Source: Lacticaseibacillus pantheris DSM 15945 = JCM 12539 = NBRC 106106 (GTDB lineage: Bacteria; Bacillota; Bacilli; Lactobacillales; Lactobacillaceae). Taken from it: a stretch of DNA of 64,000 nt. The DNA lies in assembly GCF_001311175.1 (NCBI RefSeq), contig NZ_BBAI01000001.1, positions 62,001-126,000 on the forward strand. Reading direction: 5' to 3'. The first letter of the stretch is position 1; the number at the start of each line of letters is the position of its first letter. The notes beneath the pieces are model-generated. The model was not told the origin of the DNA and did no database searches. It saw only the letters and a list, made by a program, of their open reading frames with translations. Below are positions 8,574 to 17,792 of the stretch, in pieces. The position numbers and the translations under genes are program-made.

Positions 8574-8700
8574 CTGAGTGATCGACGGCAGCGTTGGTCG
8601 GACCGGTGAGCTGCGGCTTCCGTGGGGTGCTCCATGGTTACCACTGCTAGGGCGAAGGCTCCAACCCGCCTCCGCCCACCGGTCCGACCGACGCGGCCTA
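8574..8700. repeat. Dispersed hairpin repeat R1, copy A
   Basis: The arms 8591-8611 and 8674-8694 are inverted repeats of about 21 bases (centre GGTCGGACCGG / CCGGTCCGACC). A second copy at 18748-19012 has the same layout with GGTTGAACC / GGTTCAACC, so both arms changed together. The inside, including the CTAGGGCGAAGGCTCCAACC block, is also shared. It lies in the intergenic region between rplI and dnaB. Confidence 0.8.
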
Positions 8701-8825
8701 AATCTACTATGGTAGGCACAAGCACGACACCTGCCATCACCCCCATCGCCAACTTGGCATGAACAACCTTGCCTAGGTAATTTAAGGTTAATCGGCTATT
8801 GCAAGTTAAACCACGCAACCGACGT

Positions 8826-8852
8826 AAAAACGGTGCCCAGCATTGGGCACCG
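8826..8852 (-). terminator. Terminator after rplI
   Basis: On the minus strand CGGTGCCCA and TGGGCACCG flank a four-base loop and are followed by five T. It sits 27 bases after the rplI stop, so dnaB probably has its own promoter or depends on readthrough. Confidence 0.85.
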
Positions 8853-8878
8853 CCACTCTTAATTGTTATTAAGTACGA

Positions 8879-9334
8879 TTACTGTTGCTCCCCGACGTGC
8901 ACCCGAATCTTAGCCTCCACGCCCGGAGCCAGTTCAACCGGCACGTTAGTGTAGCCTAGTGCCCGGATTGGTTCTGGCAACTTAACTTTGCGCTTGTCAA
9001 TCTTGAGCTGGAACTGCTTCTGTAGTGCCTGCGCAATCTGCTTACTGGGAATGGAACCGAACAACCGCGAGTCGGAACCCGCCTTTGCCGTCAGTTCCAC
9101 CACCGTCTTATCGTCCTCGAGTTGCGCCTTCAGTGCCAGCGCCTCTTCGTGTAACTCTTCCTCGTGCCGTTCCTCAGCCTTCCGCTGACCCTCAAGCTGA
9201 CTCATCGCCTGCTTGGTTGCCACTTTGGCCTTCCCGTTCTTGATGAGGAAGTTCTGGGCGTAGCCATCTGGGACTTCCTTAACCTCACCGCGCTTACCCT
9301 TGCCGCGGACATCTTGCGTAAAAATTACTTTCAT
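8879..9334 (-). CDS. rplI: 50S ribosomal protein L9
   Basis: An intact 151-residue L9. The N-terminal domain starts [21 protein letters not shown] with the conserved [14 protein letters not shown] long connecting helix (about 40-75) follows, and then the C-terminal domain with [22 protein letters not shown]9 binds 23S rRNA near the L1 stalk. The ribosome site AAGAGAGGACG precedes the ATG. It lies downstream of gdpP, from which it is separated by repeat R2. Confidence 0.97.
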   Translation of the reverse strand: MKVIFTQDVRGKGKRGEVKEVPDGYAQNFLIKNGKAKVATKQAMSQLEGQRKAEERHEEELHEEALALKAQLEDDKTVVELTAKAGSDSRLFGSIPSKQIAQALQKQFQLKIDKRKVKLPEPIRALGYTNVPVELAPGVEAKIRVHVGEQQ

Positions 9335-9409
9335 GCTGCTACGTCCTCTCTTTCTTGTACTGTGAGTTGAGTAACGCTTGGAGTTGCACCTCTAGGCGCG
9401 ATGAACACA

Positions 9410-9583
9410 GAAATGGCTGGAGAATGCTACACCGCTCCCACGTTACTGCTCGGTTTGGAAACGAGCTGCGCAGGCCAGAAAGCGACGTATAAGCTACTAG
9501 CACCAAAAGGCCAAGTGCGGGCCTTTCGGCGCTAGTAACTTATACTCTGCTTTCTAAACGGCCTACTCCGCTCTCTACTGCGA
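9410..9583 (-). repeat. Structured repeat R2, copy a, after the gdpP stop codon
   Basis: A complex hairpin element. On the plus strand, segment 9473-9494 (GGCCAGAAAGCGACGTATAAGC) pairs with about 9539-9563, and CTAGCACC/AAAGGCC pairs with GGGCCTTTCGGCGCTAG (about 9519-9535). An outer stem uses GAGCTGCGCAGGCC and GGCCTACTCCGCTC. The same architecture recurs after gyrB (41030-41171) with paired substitutions throughout. On the transcribed minus strand the element begins a few bases after the gdpP stop and ends before rplI. Confidence 0.8.
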
Positions 9584-9588
9584 TTGTA

Positions 9589-11640
9589 CTACTTGTCCCC
9601 TACCAGGCCAATGATAATCCTAGCCCTCGCGTCATTTTCTGCCTCATTCGCCGCAATAGCATCAACCAACTGCTGCTTGGCCTCCGCCACCGTCGTGTCG
9701 TGTAGCTGCGTGGCCGCATTACCCAAATGCCCACCGCCGCCGAGTCGCTCCATAATTACCTGGACGTTATAGTCACCCAAACTCCGCGCGGAAATACCCA
9801 CGTTGCCGTCTGGACGCTTGGTAATCACAAAGCCAGCCGTAATTCCTGACAAACTGAGTAACGTATCCGCAGCCTGGGCCGCAATAACCGGATCGTACGT
9901 CCGATTTTCCTCACCGGTACAACAAGCAAGTCCCTCACCAATCATGTCCACACTCTCAATCAGGTGGTTGCGTTGGAGGTAGTTATGCATATTTTCTTTG
10001 AGCAATAACGATACTTTGGTACTGTCCGCCCCAATGGAGCGCAGATAGCTCGCCGCGTCAAAGGTGCGGGTCCCCGTACTCCGCGAAAAGTTTTTCGTGT
10101 CGACGGTAATCCCAGCGAGCATCGCCGTCGCTTCCAATTTGTTCAGCGGCGCCGCGCTCTGTGGCTGGTACTCGAACATCTCGGTAATCAGTTCACTTGT
10201 CGAGCTAGCGTACGGCTCAATGTAAACCAGCATCGGGTTATCGGGGAATTCCTCGCCCCGCCGGTGGTGATCAATGATGACCACCCGGTTGCTCATGCGC
10301 TCAAACAACTCCGGGGCCGTCGTAATTGACGGCTTACTGTGATCAACCATCACCAGCAAGCTGTGGTCAGTGGCACCCGACAAAGCCGCTTCGGGCGTAA
10401 TTACCCAGTTGGCGAGTTCGGTGTCGCTCGTGACCTTTTCCATTAACCGTTCCACGTCGCTGTGCAGGTGGTCGGGGTCCAGAACCACGTAACAGTCCTT
10501 CCCGTTCATCTGCGCAATCCGGCGAATCCCCAGCGATGAGCCGATTGAGTCCATATCCGGTTGGCTGTGCCCGACCACGTAAACTTTGTCCGCCTGCTTA
10601 AACAGCTCCTGGAGCGCCTGCGAAATCATCCGCGCCCGCACACGGGTCCGCTTTTCCATCGGGTTGGTCTTACCACCGTAGAACTTAGCGTCACCGTCAT
10701 GGCTCTTCACCACGACCTGGTCCCCACCACGGCCGAGTGCCAGGTCCAAATTACTCTGGGACGTGGTGGCCAAAGTGGTAATGTCACTATCACCGTACGC
10801 AATCCCCATCGACAGCGTCAACGGGGCATTCTGTTTACTCGTTTCCTCACGAATCACGTCCAACACTTTGAACTTATCGCGCGTAATTACTTCGTGCAGC
10901 GACTGAGCGTAAGCAATCATCATGAAGTGGTCGCTGTCGATCCGCTTCACAAACATACCATACTGGTTGGCCCAGTCACTCAAAGTAGTGGTGACGTAAC
11001 TACGCAGACCAGAAACCACGGAGTCCTCCAGCCCTTGCGTCACCTCGTCATAGTTATCAATGAAAATCTGCCCGATAACCAACCGTTCAGCGTTAGCGCG
11101 CTCCTCGATTTGGGCGTAGTTGGTGATGTCCATGAGGTAAATGACGCCGATGCTTTTCTGCACAACGGTCGAAAAGCGGTGGTCACCCCAAGTCACCGTC
11201 TGGGTTTTGGTATCATCCCCAGCATTGCTAATAATCTTGGCGAGGTTCTCATCTACATCTTTGAGATTCTTGCCAAGAATATGGTCCTCACCAAAATATT
11301 GCCGTAGAAACGGGTTCAGCCATTCGATATTGAGGTCATCATCAAACATCAGGATCCCCATGGGCATCCTGATTAAGGCTTCTTGTTCACCACGCTTGAC
11401 CCGGTATGATAGGTCATTGATGTATTTATTCGTGTTCCTAGTAATCGTCGCCAGCATGTTGAACGAGGCGACCACTAGCCCAATTAAGAGGACCAGCATA
11501 ATGAGTGCTACCCACGGACGAACAAAGGCGGAGGCGATGACGCCAGCCAAAGCCAGCACCACCATCACCACCGCGCCGTAACGCAGCTGCGTGTTCTCAA
11601 GGAACGCGGGTAGCTTAATGCGGTTTAGAATGTTTTTCAT
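9589..11640 (-). CDS. gdpP: Cyclic-di-AMP phosphodiesterase GdpP
   Basis: A 683-residue membrane protein that hydrolyses c-di-AMP to pApA. It has two N-terminal membrane helices (about 16-65), a PAS-like region (MGILMFDDDLNIEWLNPF), a degenerate GGDEF domain (around DSDHFMMIAYA), and then a DHH domain with GHSQPDMDSIGSS and VVIIDHHRRGE. The DHHA1 domain near the end has GGGGHLGNAATQL. The gene is uninterrupted, in contrast to many neighbours. It controls potassium and osmolyte balance and wall stress in Firmicutes. It is normally followed by rplI and dnaB, as here. Confidence 0.95.
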   Translation of the reverse strand: MKNILNRIKLPAFLENTQLRYGAVVMVVLALAGVIASAFVRPWVALIMLVLLIGLVVASFNMLATITRNTNKYINDLSYRVKRGEQEALIRMPMGILMFDDDLNIEWLNPFLRQYFGEDHILGKNLKDVDENLAKIISNAGDDTKTQTVTWGDHRFSTVVQKSIGVIYLMDITNYAQIEERANAERLVIGQIFIDNYDEVTQGLEDSVVSGLRSYVTTTLSDWANQYGMFVKRIDSDHFMMIAYAQSLHEVITRDKFKVLDVIREETSKQNAPLTLSMGIAYGDSDITTLATTSQSNLDLALGRGGDQVVVKSHDGDAKFYGGKTNPMEKRTRVRARMISQALQELFKQADKVYVVGHSQPDMDSIGSSLGIRRIAQMNGKDCYVVLDPDHLHSDVERLMEKVTSDTELANWVITPEAALSGATDHSLLVMVDHSKPSITTAPELFERMSNRVVIIDHHRRGEEFPDNPMLVYIEPYASSTSELITEMFEYQPQSAAPLNKLEATAMLAGITVDTKNFSRSTGTRTFDAASYLRSIGADSTKVSLLLKENMHNYLQRNHLIESVDMIGEGLACCTGEENRTYDPVIAAQAADTLLSLSGITAGFVITKRPDGNVGISARSLGDYNVQVIMERLGGGGHLGNAATQLHDTTVAEAKQQLVDAIAANEAENDARARIIIGLVGDK

Positions 11641-11826
11641 ATTATGAGGCTCGTTTGAGCATTTCCCCCCAATTTGGTCATATACCCGAGCCTATTTTAA
11701 CATGAACGCCACCCCCACACACTTAAAACGTGGGAAACGGTTTCAGGTTGCGGGGTGCAACGCTTTTATTCGAATTAGAAGACTCACCTACCTGGGGCCA
11801 TAGAATATCCCCAGACAATGCCCCGC

Positions 11827-12672
11827 CTAAATAACCTTCAGCGGCTCCTTGGCCACGGGCGCCGGGAAGTACTGACTGATGAGCGCGTCGTCGGTCGCCG
11901 TAATCGTGACCTCCGCGGCCGCCACGTTTTCCGCCATGTGCTCTGGCGTACCCGCTTTGGGAATGCTGAGTACCTGACCCGAACGAAGCGCCCAGGCCAA
12001 CATTAACTGGTGCCCCGTAATATGCTTGTCCGCCGCCAGTTCAAGCAGTGGTTGTGGCAACTTAATGGACAGACCCGCACCCGAACCGTATGGCGAATAC
12101 CCAATCAACGCGACTTTGTCCAACTGCTGCCGCGGAATCAGGTCGTACTCAATGCCGCGGGCCGCCATATTGTACAGCACCTCGTTGGCCACCACGCCCT
12201 GGCCGCCATCGACGGCCAACGCCTCCTGCAGGTCCATCACGTCAAAGTTGGACACCCCGTACTGCCGAATCAATCCCTCTTTGCGTAGCTCCTGCAAAGT
12301 CGCAATGGTCTCCGCCAACGGTACCTTGCCCCGCCAGTGCAATAAGTACAGGTCCAAATAATCCGTACCCAGACGGTTAAGGCTGGCTGTCAGCGCTTTA
12401 CGGACCCCTGCTTTCGTGCCATTCCACGGGTAGAACTTCGAGATCAAGTACACCTGGTCGCGCGGGTAACCCTGAATCGCCGTCCCCACAACGCGCTCGG
12501 CCGCACCGTCACCATACATCTCGGCAGTATCAATCACACGCAGCCCGTGGTCCAACCCGTAGCGCAAACTCTGCACTTCCATCTGGGTCCGTGTCGGGCT
12601 CATTTCCCCCATGTGCCAAGTACCCATACCCAGTACCGGAACCGTCTCCGTGCCAATTTTCATCGTCTGCAT
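11827..12672 (-). CDS. Aldo/keto reductase
   Basis: An intact 281-residue NADPH-dependent aldo/keto reductase. The catalytic tetrad can be read: Asp and Tyr in RVIDTAEMYGDG, Lys in YLISKFYPW and His in YLLHWRGK. The C-terminal cofactor part has GYSPYGSGAG and VLSIPKAGTPEH. It is a single-gene unit with its own GGGGAGATCACAA upstream. The carbonyl substrate is unknown. Confidence 0.92.
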   Translation of the reverse strand: MQTMKIGTETVPVLGMGTWHMGEMSPTRTQMEVQSLRYGLDHGLRVIDTAEMYGDGAAERVVGTAIQGYPRDQVYLISKFYPWNGTKAGVRKALTASLNRLGTDYLDLYLLHWRGKVPLAETIATLQELRKEGLIRQYGVSNFDVMDLQEALAVDGGQGVVANEVLYNMAARGIEYDLIPRQQLDKVALIGYSPYGSGAGLSIKLPQPLLELAADKHITGHQLMLAWALRSGQVLSIPKAGTPEHMAENVAAAEVTITATDDALISQYFPAPVAKEPLKVI

Positions 12673-12856
12673 TTGTGATCTCCCCCATTCGTTTCATGTA
12701 CCGTTATTGTACTATGCTTCACGCCGCCGTGCCGCCAATATTAGAACGCTTTCATTTACTCGCACAATTACGCTCAAATTGCTCTTTGTCAATGCCACCC
12801 AAGCGCTACACTGTATCTGAGGGTAAGTCAGCAAACATATTGAGGAGGACGTTGTT

Positions 12857-13042
12857 ATGAAGGTAAGCGCAAAGGTGATGGCTTGGGTCATGGTCATCCT
12901 GAACGTAATATTATGCTGGTTGGTCTTTGGTACCGACATGATGAACATGAACAACATGGCGCACGCAATGCAGCTGATGGCCGTCATTATGCTGATTGAT
13001 GCGGGCATGGCGTTCTTTATGGCGTACCATCAGCACCACTAA
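12857..13042 (+). CDS. Small Met/His-rich two-helix membrane protein
   Basis: A 61-residue protein with a clear GAGGAGGACGTTGTT ribosome site before the ATG at 12857. It has two hydrophobic segments (about 7-25 and 36-56) joined by a Met/Asn-rich loop (GTDMMNMNNMAHAMQ) and a C-terminal YHQHH. Eleven or more Met in 61 residues and the clustered His suggest possible metal contact, but this is speculation. The family is not recognised. A perfect 22-bp inverted repeat follows the stop codon. Confidence 0.7.
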   Translation: MKVSAKVMAWVMVILNVILCWLVFGTDMMNMNNMAHAMQLMAVIMLIDAGMAFFMAYHQHH

Positions 13043-13050
13043 TTTTCTGG

Positions 13051-13108
13051 GCAAAGAGGATGGCATCACCAAGGCGAGCAGTAGCTTTGGTGATGCCATC
13101 CTCTTTGC
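13051..13108. terminator. Perfect 22-bp inverted repeat, probable bidirectional transcription barrier
   Basis: Bases 13051-13072 pair perfectly with 13087-13108 around a 14-base loop. It lies between convergent gene ends (the small membrane protein and the kinase remnant). No long T run follows, so it is an unusual terminator if it is one. Confidence 0.6.
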
Positions 13109-13128
13109 GTTGTCTACACAACTTTGCT

Positions 13129-13407
13129 TTAGCCCGCCAGAATCGTCTGCAGGGTCCGCGCAACACTATCGTAGTAGGTGCGGCCAAACTTATCGAGGTG
13201 GACCATTAGCAAGTACAACCGGTAAAACGGGAGTCGCTGCTCGTACCCCGTCGCCAGGGGCAACGCTTCCTGATACGCAGCGTAAAAGTCCTGCGTGAAG
13301 CCGCCAAAGACGGTCGATACCCCGATATCAAACTCGCGGTCACCGTACATCGCGGCCGGATCAATCAGTGCCGGGCGCCCATCCTGCGTAAACATGAAGT
13401 TGCCGCT
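13129..13407 (-). pseudogene. C-terminal fragment of a fructosamine-kinase-family protein
   Basis: The fragment reads SGNFMFTQDGRPALIDP, then YGDREFDIGVSTVFGGF, and ends TILAG. It matches the C-terminal half of the fructosamine/ketosamine-3-kinase family, in which SGN follows the catalytic HGDLW and the IDP aspartate binds metal. Homology starts exactly at SGN (about 13407). Upstream of that point the sequence belongs to the inserted TnpB element, and the catalytic HGD is missing. The N-terminal part of the same gene lies at about 15055-15489. Confidence 0.85.
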
Positions 13408-15054
13408 GCTATATAAAATGTGGAAGAATGTCTCTTGGACACCAATAAAGGTTTATATATTTCCTTTCTTGATTGACATTCTGCATCTCACTTAGTCCCG
13501 TCATCATCAGTATTCCCACTTGGATAAACATCCGCACGACATTGACTGACTCTTGAACTATAAGGTATTAGCCATACCCAGAATGATTAATTGACCATGG
13601 CGTACTGGATTAAGTTTTCCACCGCGTTTTGGTCTCGGCGCATGTTTGCACCGCATTGATAACACATATATTGGTCGTGCCCCGTACGATGCAGACGATT
13701 GCCCTCTAAGGCAATCTTGTCCGCGCCAGTTTTGACGAAGGTACACTGCGAACAGCGCTGGGTGCTCGGATAGAAGCGATCAACCATGACTAGCTTAACG
13801 CCGTTCCATGTACACTTGTACTGCATGATTTCTTTAAACCTGCCAAATAACGAGCGATGCAAGTTTTTCGCTAAGTGTTTATTCATACGCATGTGCAAGT
13901 TATCGAGATCCTCAATCGCGACCACATCATTGGCCTGAACTAAATGGTGCGTAAACTTGTGCAGTAAATCCAGTTGAATTCGGGTCACCTTTTGATAATC
14001 CCGCTGCAACTTGGCTCTCGTTGCGCAGTAGTTATGGGACCGGAAATGGGATGGATTTGCTAATCGTTTACGCGCTAACAACCGTTGATAATGGGTGATA
14101 CGCTCGTACAACCGCAATAACTTGGCAGTCATGGTCGAAACTGATTGGTAGCCCGTGGCGTCACGATAGTCAAAGCGGGCAATGTTGGCATCTACGCCGG
14201 TAACAACGTGCCCGTTTTTAATCGTGACACTCTCGTAAACCTCAACAGCTAGCGCAACGTAATAGCCATCAGCCTCTTCCACCACGGTCGCGGTTTTTAG
14301 CTGGCCAATCCAGCGTACTGATTCAGCCATCCGGATGTCATACCACGATGTACACCCCCGTGGTCGGTCTAGGCGCAGTCTATTGTTAAGCACCTGCGCC
14401 CGGTCAGTTGTGAATGTATTGCGTGACCGTTTCTTGGACTTAAACCGGGGTTGCCTGTGATTGGGCATTTGCGGATTGAAAAAAAATTCTGCCACCCTTG
14501 AGCTAAATCGTGTACTGCCAGCTGCAAGACCCTAGCTGAGAGTCGGTACTGCCAATCTTGCTTGTTGTTGACCAGCTCATTACGTACTTTACGTTCATTG
14601 GGCCGTAATGACTTATCGTCCATTAACAATGACTCATCATACATACTGTTCCATGTTTCGAGCGCCAGGTTATAGCAGTAACGTCGGTAATCAAATAGTC
14701 GCTGGAATGCGCGTTGCATGGTGGCATTGGGGTACAACTTAATCTTGTGTGTTTTAATCATTCTGGCTCACTCCCCAAACCTAAACATAAAGCACCGCAG
14801 CAACTATTCAACACCTTAAATTTTACGCCGGTCGTGAGGCACTCAACAAGCATGACTTGATAGTGTTTAGTAGGCTTTGCCTATTCTATGCGGTTTACAA
14901 TTTGGAGAGTAAGCTATGGTTGTTCAATAATTGCAACAAATGATTGCATTTAGTCGCAACTACTACATCTGGGTATCAAGATGTCTTCCACTTAATTATT
15001 GCGTCTTGATAACACCCTATTATTACGCTTTGTTCCATGATTTAAAGTACAGTT
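13408..15054 (-). mobile_element. IS200/IS605-type (IS1341-like) TnpB element inserted in a kinase gene
   Basis: The element occupies the gap between the two fragments of a fructosamine-kinase-family gene. It carries only tnpB; no Y1 tnpA was found in the remaining about 290 bases at 14762-15054. Near the left end TATCAAGA and TCTTGATA (about 14976-15010) can form a subterminal hairpin. The right end (13408-13586), downstream of tnpB, is where the family encodes its reRNA/omegaRNA and guide. About 50-60 codons of the kinase seem to be lost at the junction, so insertion was accompanied or followed by a deletion. Ends are placed from the host gene homology, to within some bases. Confidence 0.75.
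13587..14761 (-). CDS. tnpB: RNA-guided nuclease TnpB (IS605 OrfB family, frameshifted)
   Basis: About 390 residues. The N-terminus is typical of OrfB (HKIKLYPNATMQRAF, DYRRYCYNLALETWN). The RuvC-like nuclease residues are visible: Asp in VVTGVDANIARF (usual form GIDLG), Glu in VAIEDLDNLHM and Asp in RRDQNAVENL. The zinc-ribbon cysteines are in RCSQCTFVK and YMCYQCGAN. The frame breaks in an A run near 14480-14486 and joins smoothly into FFNPQMPNHRQPRFKSKK if corrected, so the protein may be intact. TnpB cuts DNA next to a TAM under guidance of an RNA from the element's right end and promotes element retention. Confidence 0.88.
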
Positions 15055-15489
15055 AATTACCTCCACAAACAGATGGATCCACGAATCGACCCACCGGTTA
15101 GCAAAGCTGATGCTAGTCCCGGCGTAGGGCTGATCAAAGCCAAATTTGCCGTTTGGGCTCCGGTGTGCATGGAGCCGCGCCACCAACCGACCCAAATCCC
15201 GCTGGCTTCCGCGCCCACTGGTGAGGTAGGTCAACAGTAGAAAACCGTCGCGCGCAATGGTGCCCTGAGCCACCACGCGGGGAGCCAGCACATCCGCATC
15301 CGCAAAGGCGCGGAGCCCGGCCACCTCACCATCATAAAAGCTCCCCGGCTGACCGGGCTGTACCAGCAGAAAATAATCCTGCCCGTCCTGCGTCTGCAAG
15401 TGCCACGCTTGGTTCACGTCGCCGCCGCTCACTGGCGTGGCGACCGTGACCGTGGGGACGGGCAACGCCTGAAGCCAATCTTTATCCAT
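15055..15489 (-). pseudogene. N-terminal fragment of a fructosamine-kinase-family protein
   Basis: The ATG at 15489 (AAAGGA upstream) starts MDKDWLQALPVPTV. The fragment includes GGDVNQAW and YFLLVQPGQPGSFYDGEVAGLRAFA, which match the nucleotide-binding lobe of the fructosamine/ketosamine kinase family, then LARLHAHRSPNGKFGFDQPY and WVDSWIHLFVE, where homology stops. The next residues are element sequence. Such kinases phosphorylate glycated amines, which then break down. The gene must be non-functional in this genome. Confidence 0.85.
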
Positions 15490-15518
15490 CAAATCAATCC
15501 TTTCCGTCACCAATCCTA

Positions 15519-15561
15519 GGGCAAAGGGGCGGCGTAGCTACGCCACGCCGCCCCTTTGCCC
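15519..15561. terminator. 17-bp perfect hairpin between genes
   Basis: GGGCAAAGGGGCGGCGT at 15519-15535 pairs perfectly with 15545-15561 around a 9-base loop. It separates the cytochrome-b5-like gene from the kinase remnant. There is no T tract, so it may act as an mRNA 3' stabiliser or a weak terminator. Confidence 0.55.
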
Positions 15562-15573
15562 TAACTAATTCCA

Positions 15574-15810
15574 CTAACCGACATACTTGCCCACCACGGG
15601 GAGCATGCTCAGCACTGATTGCCCGTGCGGCGACTGCTTAATAGCCTCCGTCTGGTCCAAACCAGCGAGGTTGCCGTGGTGCTTGCCGGCCGCCCACTGG
15701 GGAATGGCGGTCACGTCGTAAACGGTACCCTCAATCGCAACGTATGCTGGGGCACCGTCCACGCCGTTAAACTGGGCCAACTCGGCCGCCGTAAATGTTT
15801 TATCTGCCAT
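15574..15810 (-). CDS. Cytochrome b5-like heme/steroid-binding domain protein
   Basis: A 78-residue single-domain protein starting at the ATG at 15810 behind AGGAGGCAATCAA. It carries the fold markers FTAAELAQFNGVDGAPAYVAIEGTVYDVT and the heme-side PQWAAGKHHGNLAGLDQT, where His residues fit the first ligand region, and ends LPVVGKYVG. No signal peptide or membrane anchor is seen. Short proteins of this type are common in Firmicutes; the function is unknown. It is followed by the GGDEF gene on the same strand after about 165 bases. Confidence 0.88.
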   Translation of the reverse strand: MADKTFTAAELAQFNGVDGAPAYVAIEGTVYDVTAIPQWAAGKHHGNLAGLDQTEAIKQSPHGQSVLSMLPVVGKYVG

Positions 15811-15907
15811 TTGATTGCCTCCTGTTGTGCTAATTAATATCATGATAGCTTACGCCTGTTATTTTACACCGTAATTAGCAAAAGTACGAGCAGTAACCGC
15901 ATAATTA

Positions 15908-17753
15908 TTAGTCTATCCGCGGCAGGTCCGTATGGTGCATAAAGTAGCCCCGACCACCGTCAACGGGCCACGTCTGACGGACATACTCACCGTCCACGCT
16001 GTTATCAATCCCGTCGGCAACCATAATCACGTGGTGTTGCTGACACTGGTGGAGAAATGCCATTACCCGCTTGGAAGTCTGGACACTTTGGCCCGCTGCT
16101 CGCAACAGCGCCAACGGTATCCGCACCCCGTCCAGCAATGGCAACAGTGATTCCACCATCATGTCGTCCCCGTCATCCGGAAAGGCCAGCACAAAGCCAA
16201 CCGCTAGCTGCCGATAATCTGCGCGCAACGCGGCCAACTCCGTCAGCGTAACGGGTGCGTCCAACACGATGCGGAGCCGCGCTGGCCGTTTACCGGCCGC
16301 CAACAATGCTGCCAGACGCTCACGGGTCCGCCGCGCCTGGCAGTCACCGATGGTCAGGTGCAACGTCAACGCGACTTTGCCCATATCCTGTGCGACCTGC
16401 TCGACAAAGTCGCGTTGCTGTTCAAACGGGCGCGCCGTGTCGGACAACTGCCACTGATCCTTGGCCGCCAGGTACCGCGCCGCCAACACCTCCGTGGCGA
16501 TGTCGTCGTGACCGGTCGCCACGGAACACACCTGCTGCGTGCAGTACGCGTACAACTGCTGCGGCTGCACCCGCGCGGTGTCGTGCAACGTCGTCCCCTC
16601 AACCGTGAGGGTATCACGGCCGTGTTGCTTACTTTGGTACAGGTTGTCGTCAGCCCGACGCAACAACGCGTCCACGTGGGTATCCTCCGGGCGCGCCGTG
16701 GTAATCCCACCCGAAATGGTCACCTGCAGCGCGTACTGCCGTGCGTGGTACGTGCTATGCTTCACGGCCGCCCAACAATTGCGCACGGTGGCCGTGGCCG
16801 CTGGCGCCGTGGTGTGACCAAAGATAATGCTAAACTCCTCACCACCAGTACGGTAGAGCTGGTGACGGCCGGGATGGTGATCCAGTTCATCCTGCAAGGT
16901 CGCGGCCACACTAATTAAAATTTCGTTGCCCGCCAGGTGCCCGTAGTGGTCGTTCACCTGCTTAAAATGGTCCACATCAATCGCGACCACCGTGAGTGGA
17001 TATCCGTCCCTTTGCGCATCAATAAACTGTTGCTCAATATCGTGCTGAAAGATGGCGTACGTTTTGGCGTTGGTCAACGCGTCATAGGTGACCCGCCGTG
17101 CGTTCGTTGCACTTTGGCGTTCCTCCTGCCGCATTTGGGTGAGGTAAACGGCGGTCGCAATGACCGCGAACGCGTAGAGCAGGTTGGCCTGGACAACCAA
17201 CTTTGGCGTCATGATGAACCCCGCAGTGGCGCTGGGAATCGTCACCCAGTAGAGGACGGCGATGCTCATTAGCCATACAAAGTGGGGCAAGATGTGGTAA
17301 CGAATCTTTGGTCCGAGATACCAGGTGGCAACCGCCCACGCTACGGCTAGCACTGCCGACAGCACGCCGAGTGGTCCCCAGCCGAGCCCAGCGTGACTGA
17401 GGCCCCATACCGTCATCATGCCTGCCACGCGGAACAATAACTCGCTCGGCCAGATATCGGCATCCAGGATAATAAAAGTGACCACAAAGAGGCTCATGCC
17501 GTGTTGCACCAATCCGCCCACAGGTAAAAGCCGCCCACTGGCCATACGGTCGAAGAGCACGGCAATCACAATGGCCGCAGCTGGTGCGGTCAGACGCAGG
17601 ATGCGATTGATCCCACTTTTTGCAGTTTTAGTTTGACTCAGCCAACGCCAAAAGCGTGAGTAATACCCCACGAATCCCAGGGCAAAAAAAGAGCATGGTG
17701 AGCCCCTGGGCAATCAGCATCGGCACGCTGATGCTAGTTGATGAAATTTGCAC
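15908..17753 (-). CDS. Membrane diguanylate cyclase with a degenerate EAL-like domain (frameshifted)
   Basis: About 614 residues. The start is taken as GTG at 17753, behind GGGGGC, since the frame resumes upstream after removal of one base from the T run near 17686-17692. Several membrane helices span about residues 10-190. A GGDEF domain follows (VVAIDVDHFKQVNDHYGH; active-site RTGGEEFSIIF), so c-di-GMP synthesis is possible. The C-terminal 230 residues have the size and position of an EAL domain, but the EAL motif reads EVLAARY and the metal residues are not apparent, so it is probably a c-di-GMP sensor or regulatory domain. It lies 39 bases after the RpiR gene and is likely co-transcribed. 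Confidence 0.88.
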
Positions 17754-17792
17754 TCCCGTAGCCCCCAAAATACTAGTTAAACCAGCTGCCGC

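Noticed and set aside
10561-11307. 248-residue open frame antisense to gdpP
   Set aside because: It is fully inside the intact gdpP gene on the other strand, with no ribosome site or domain features.
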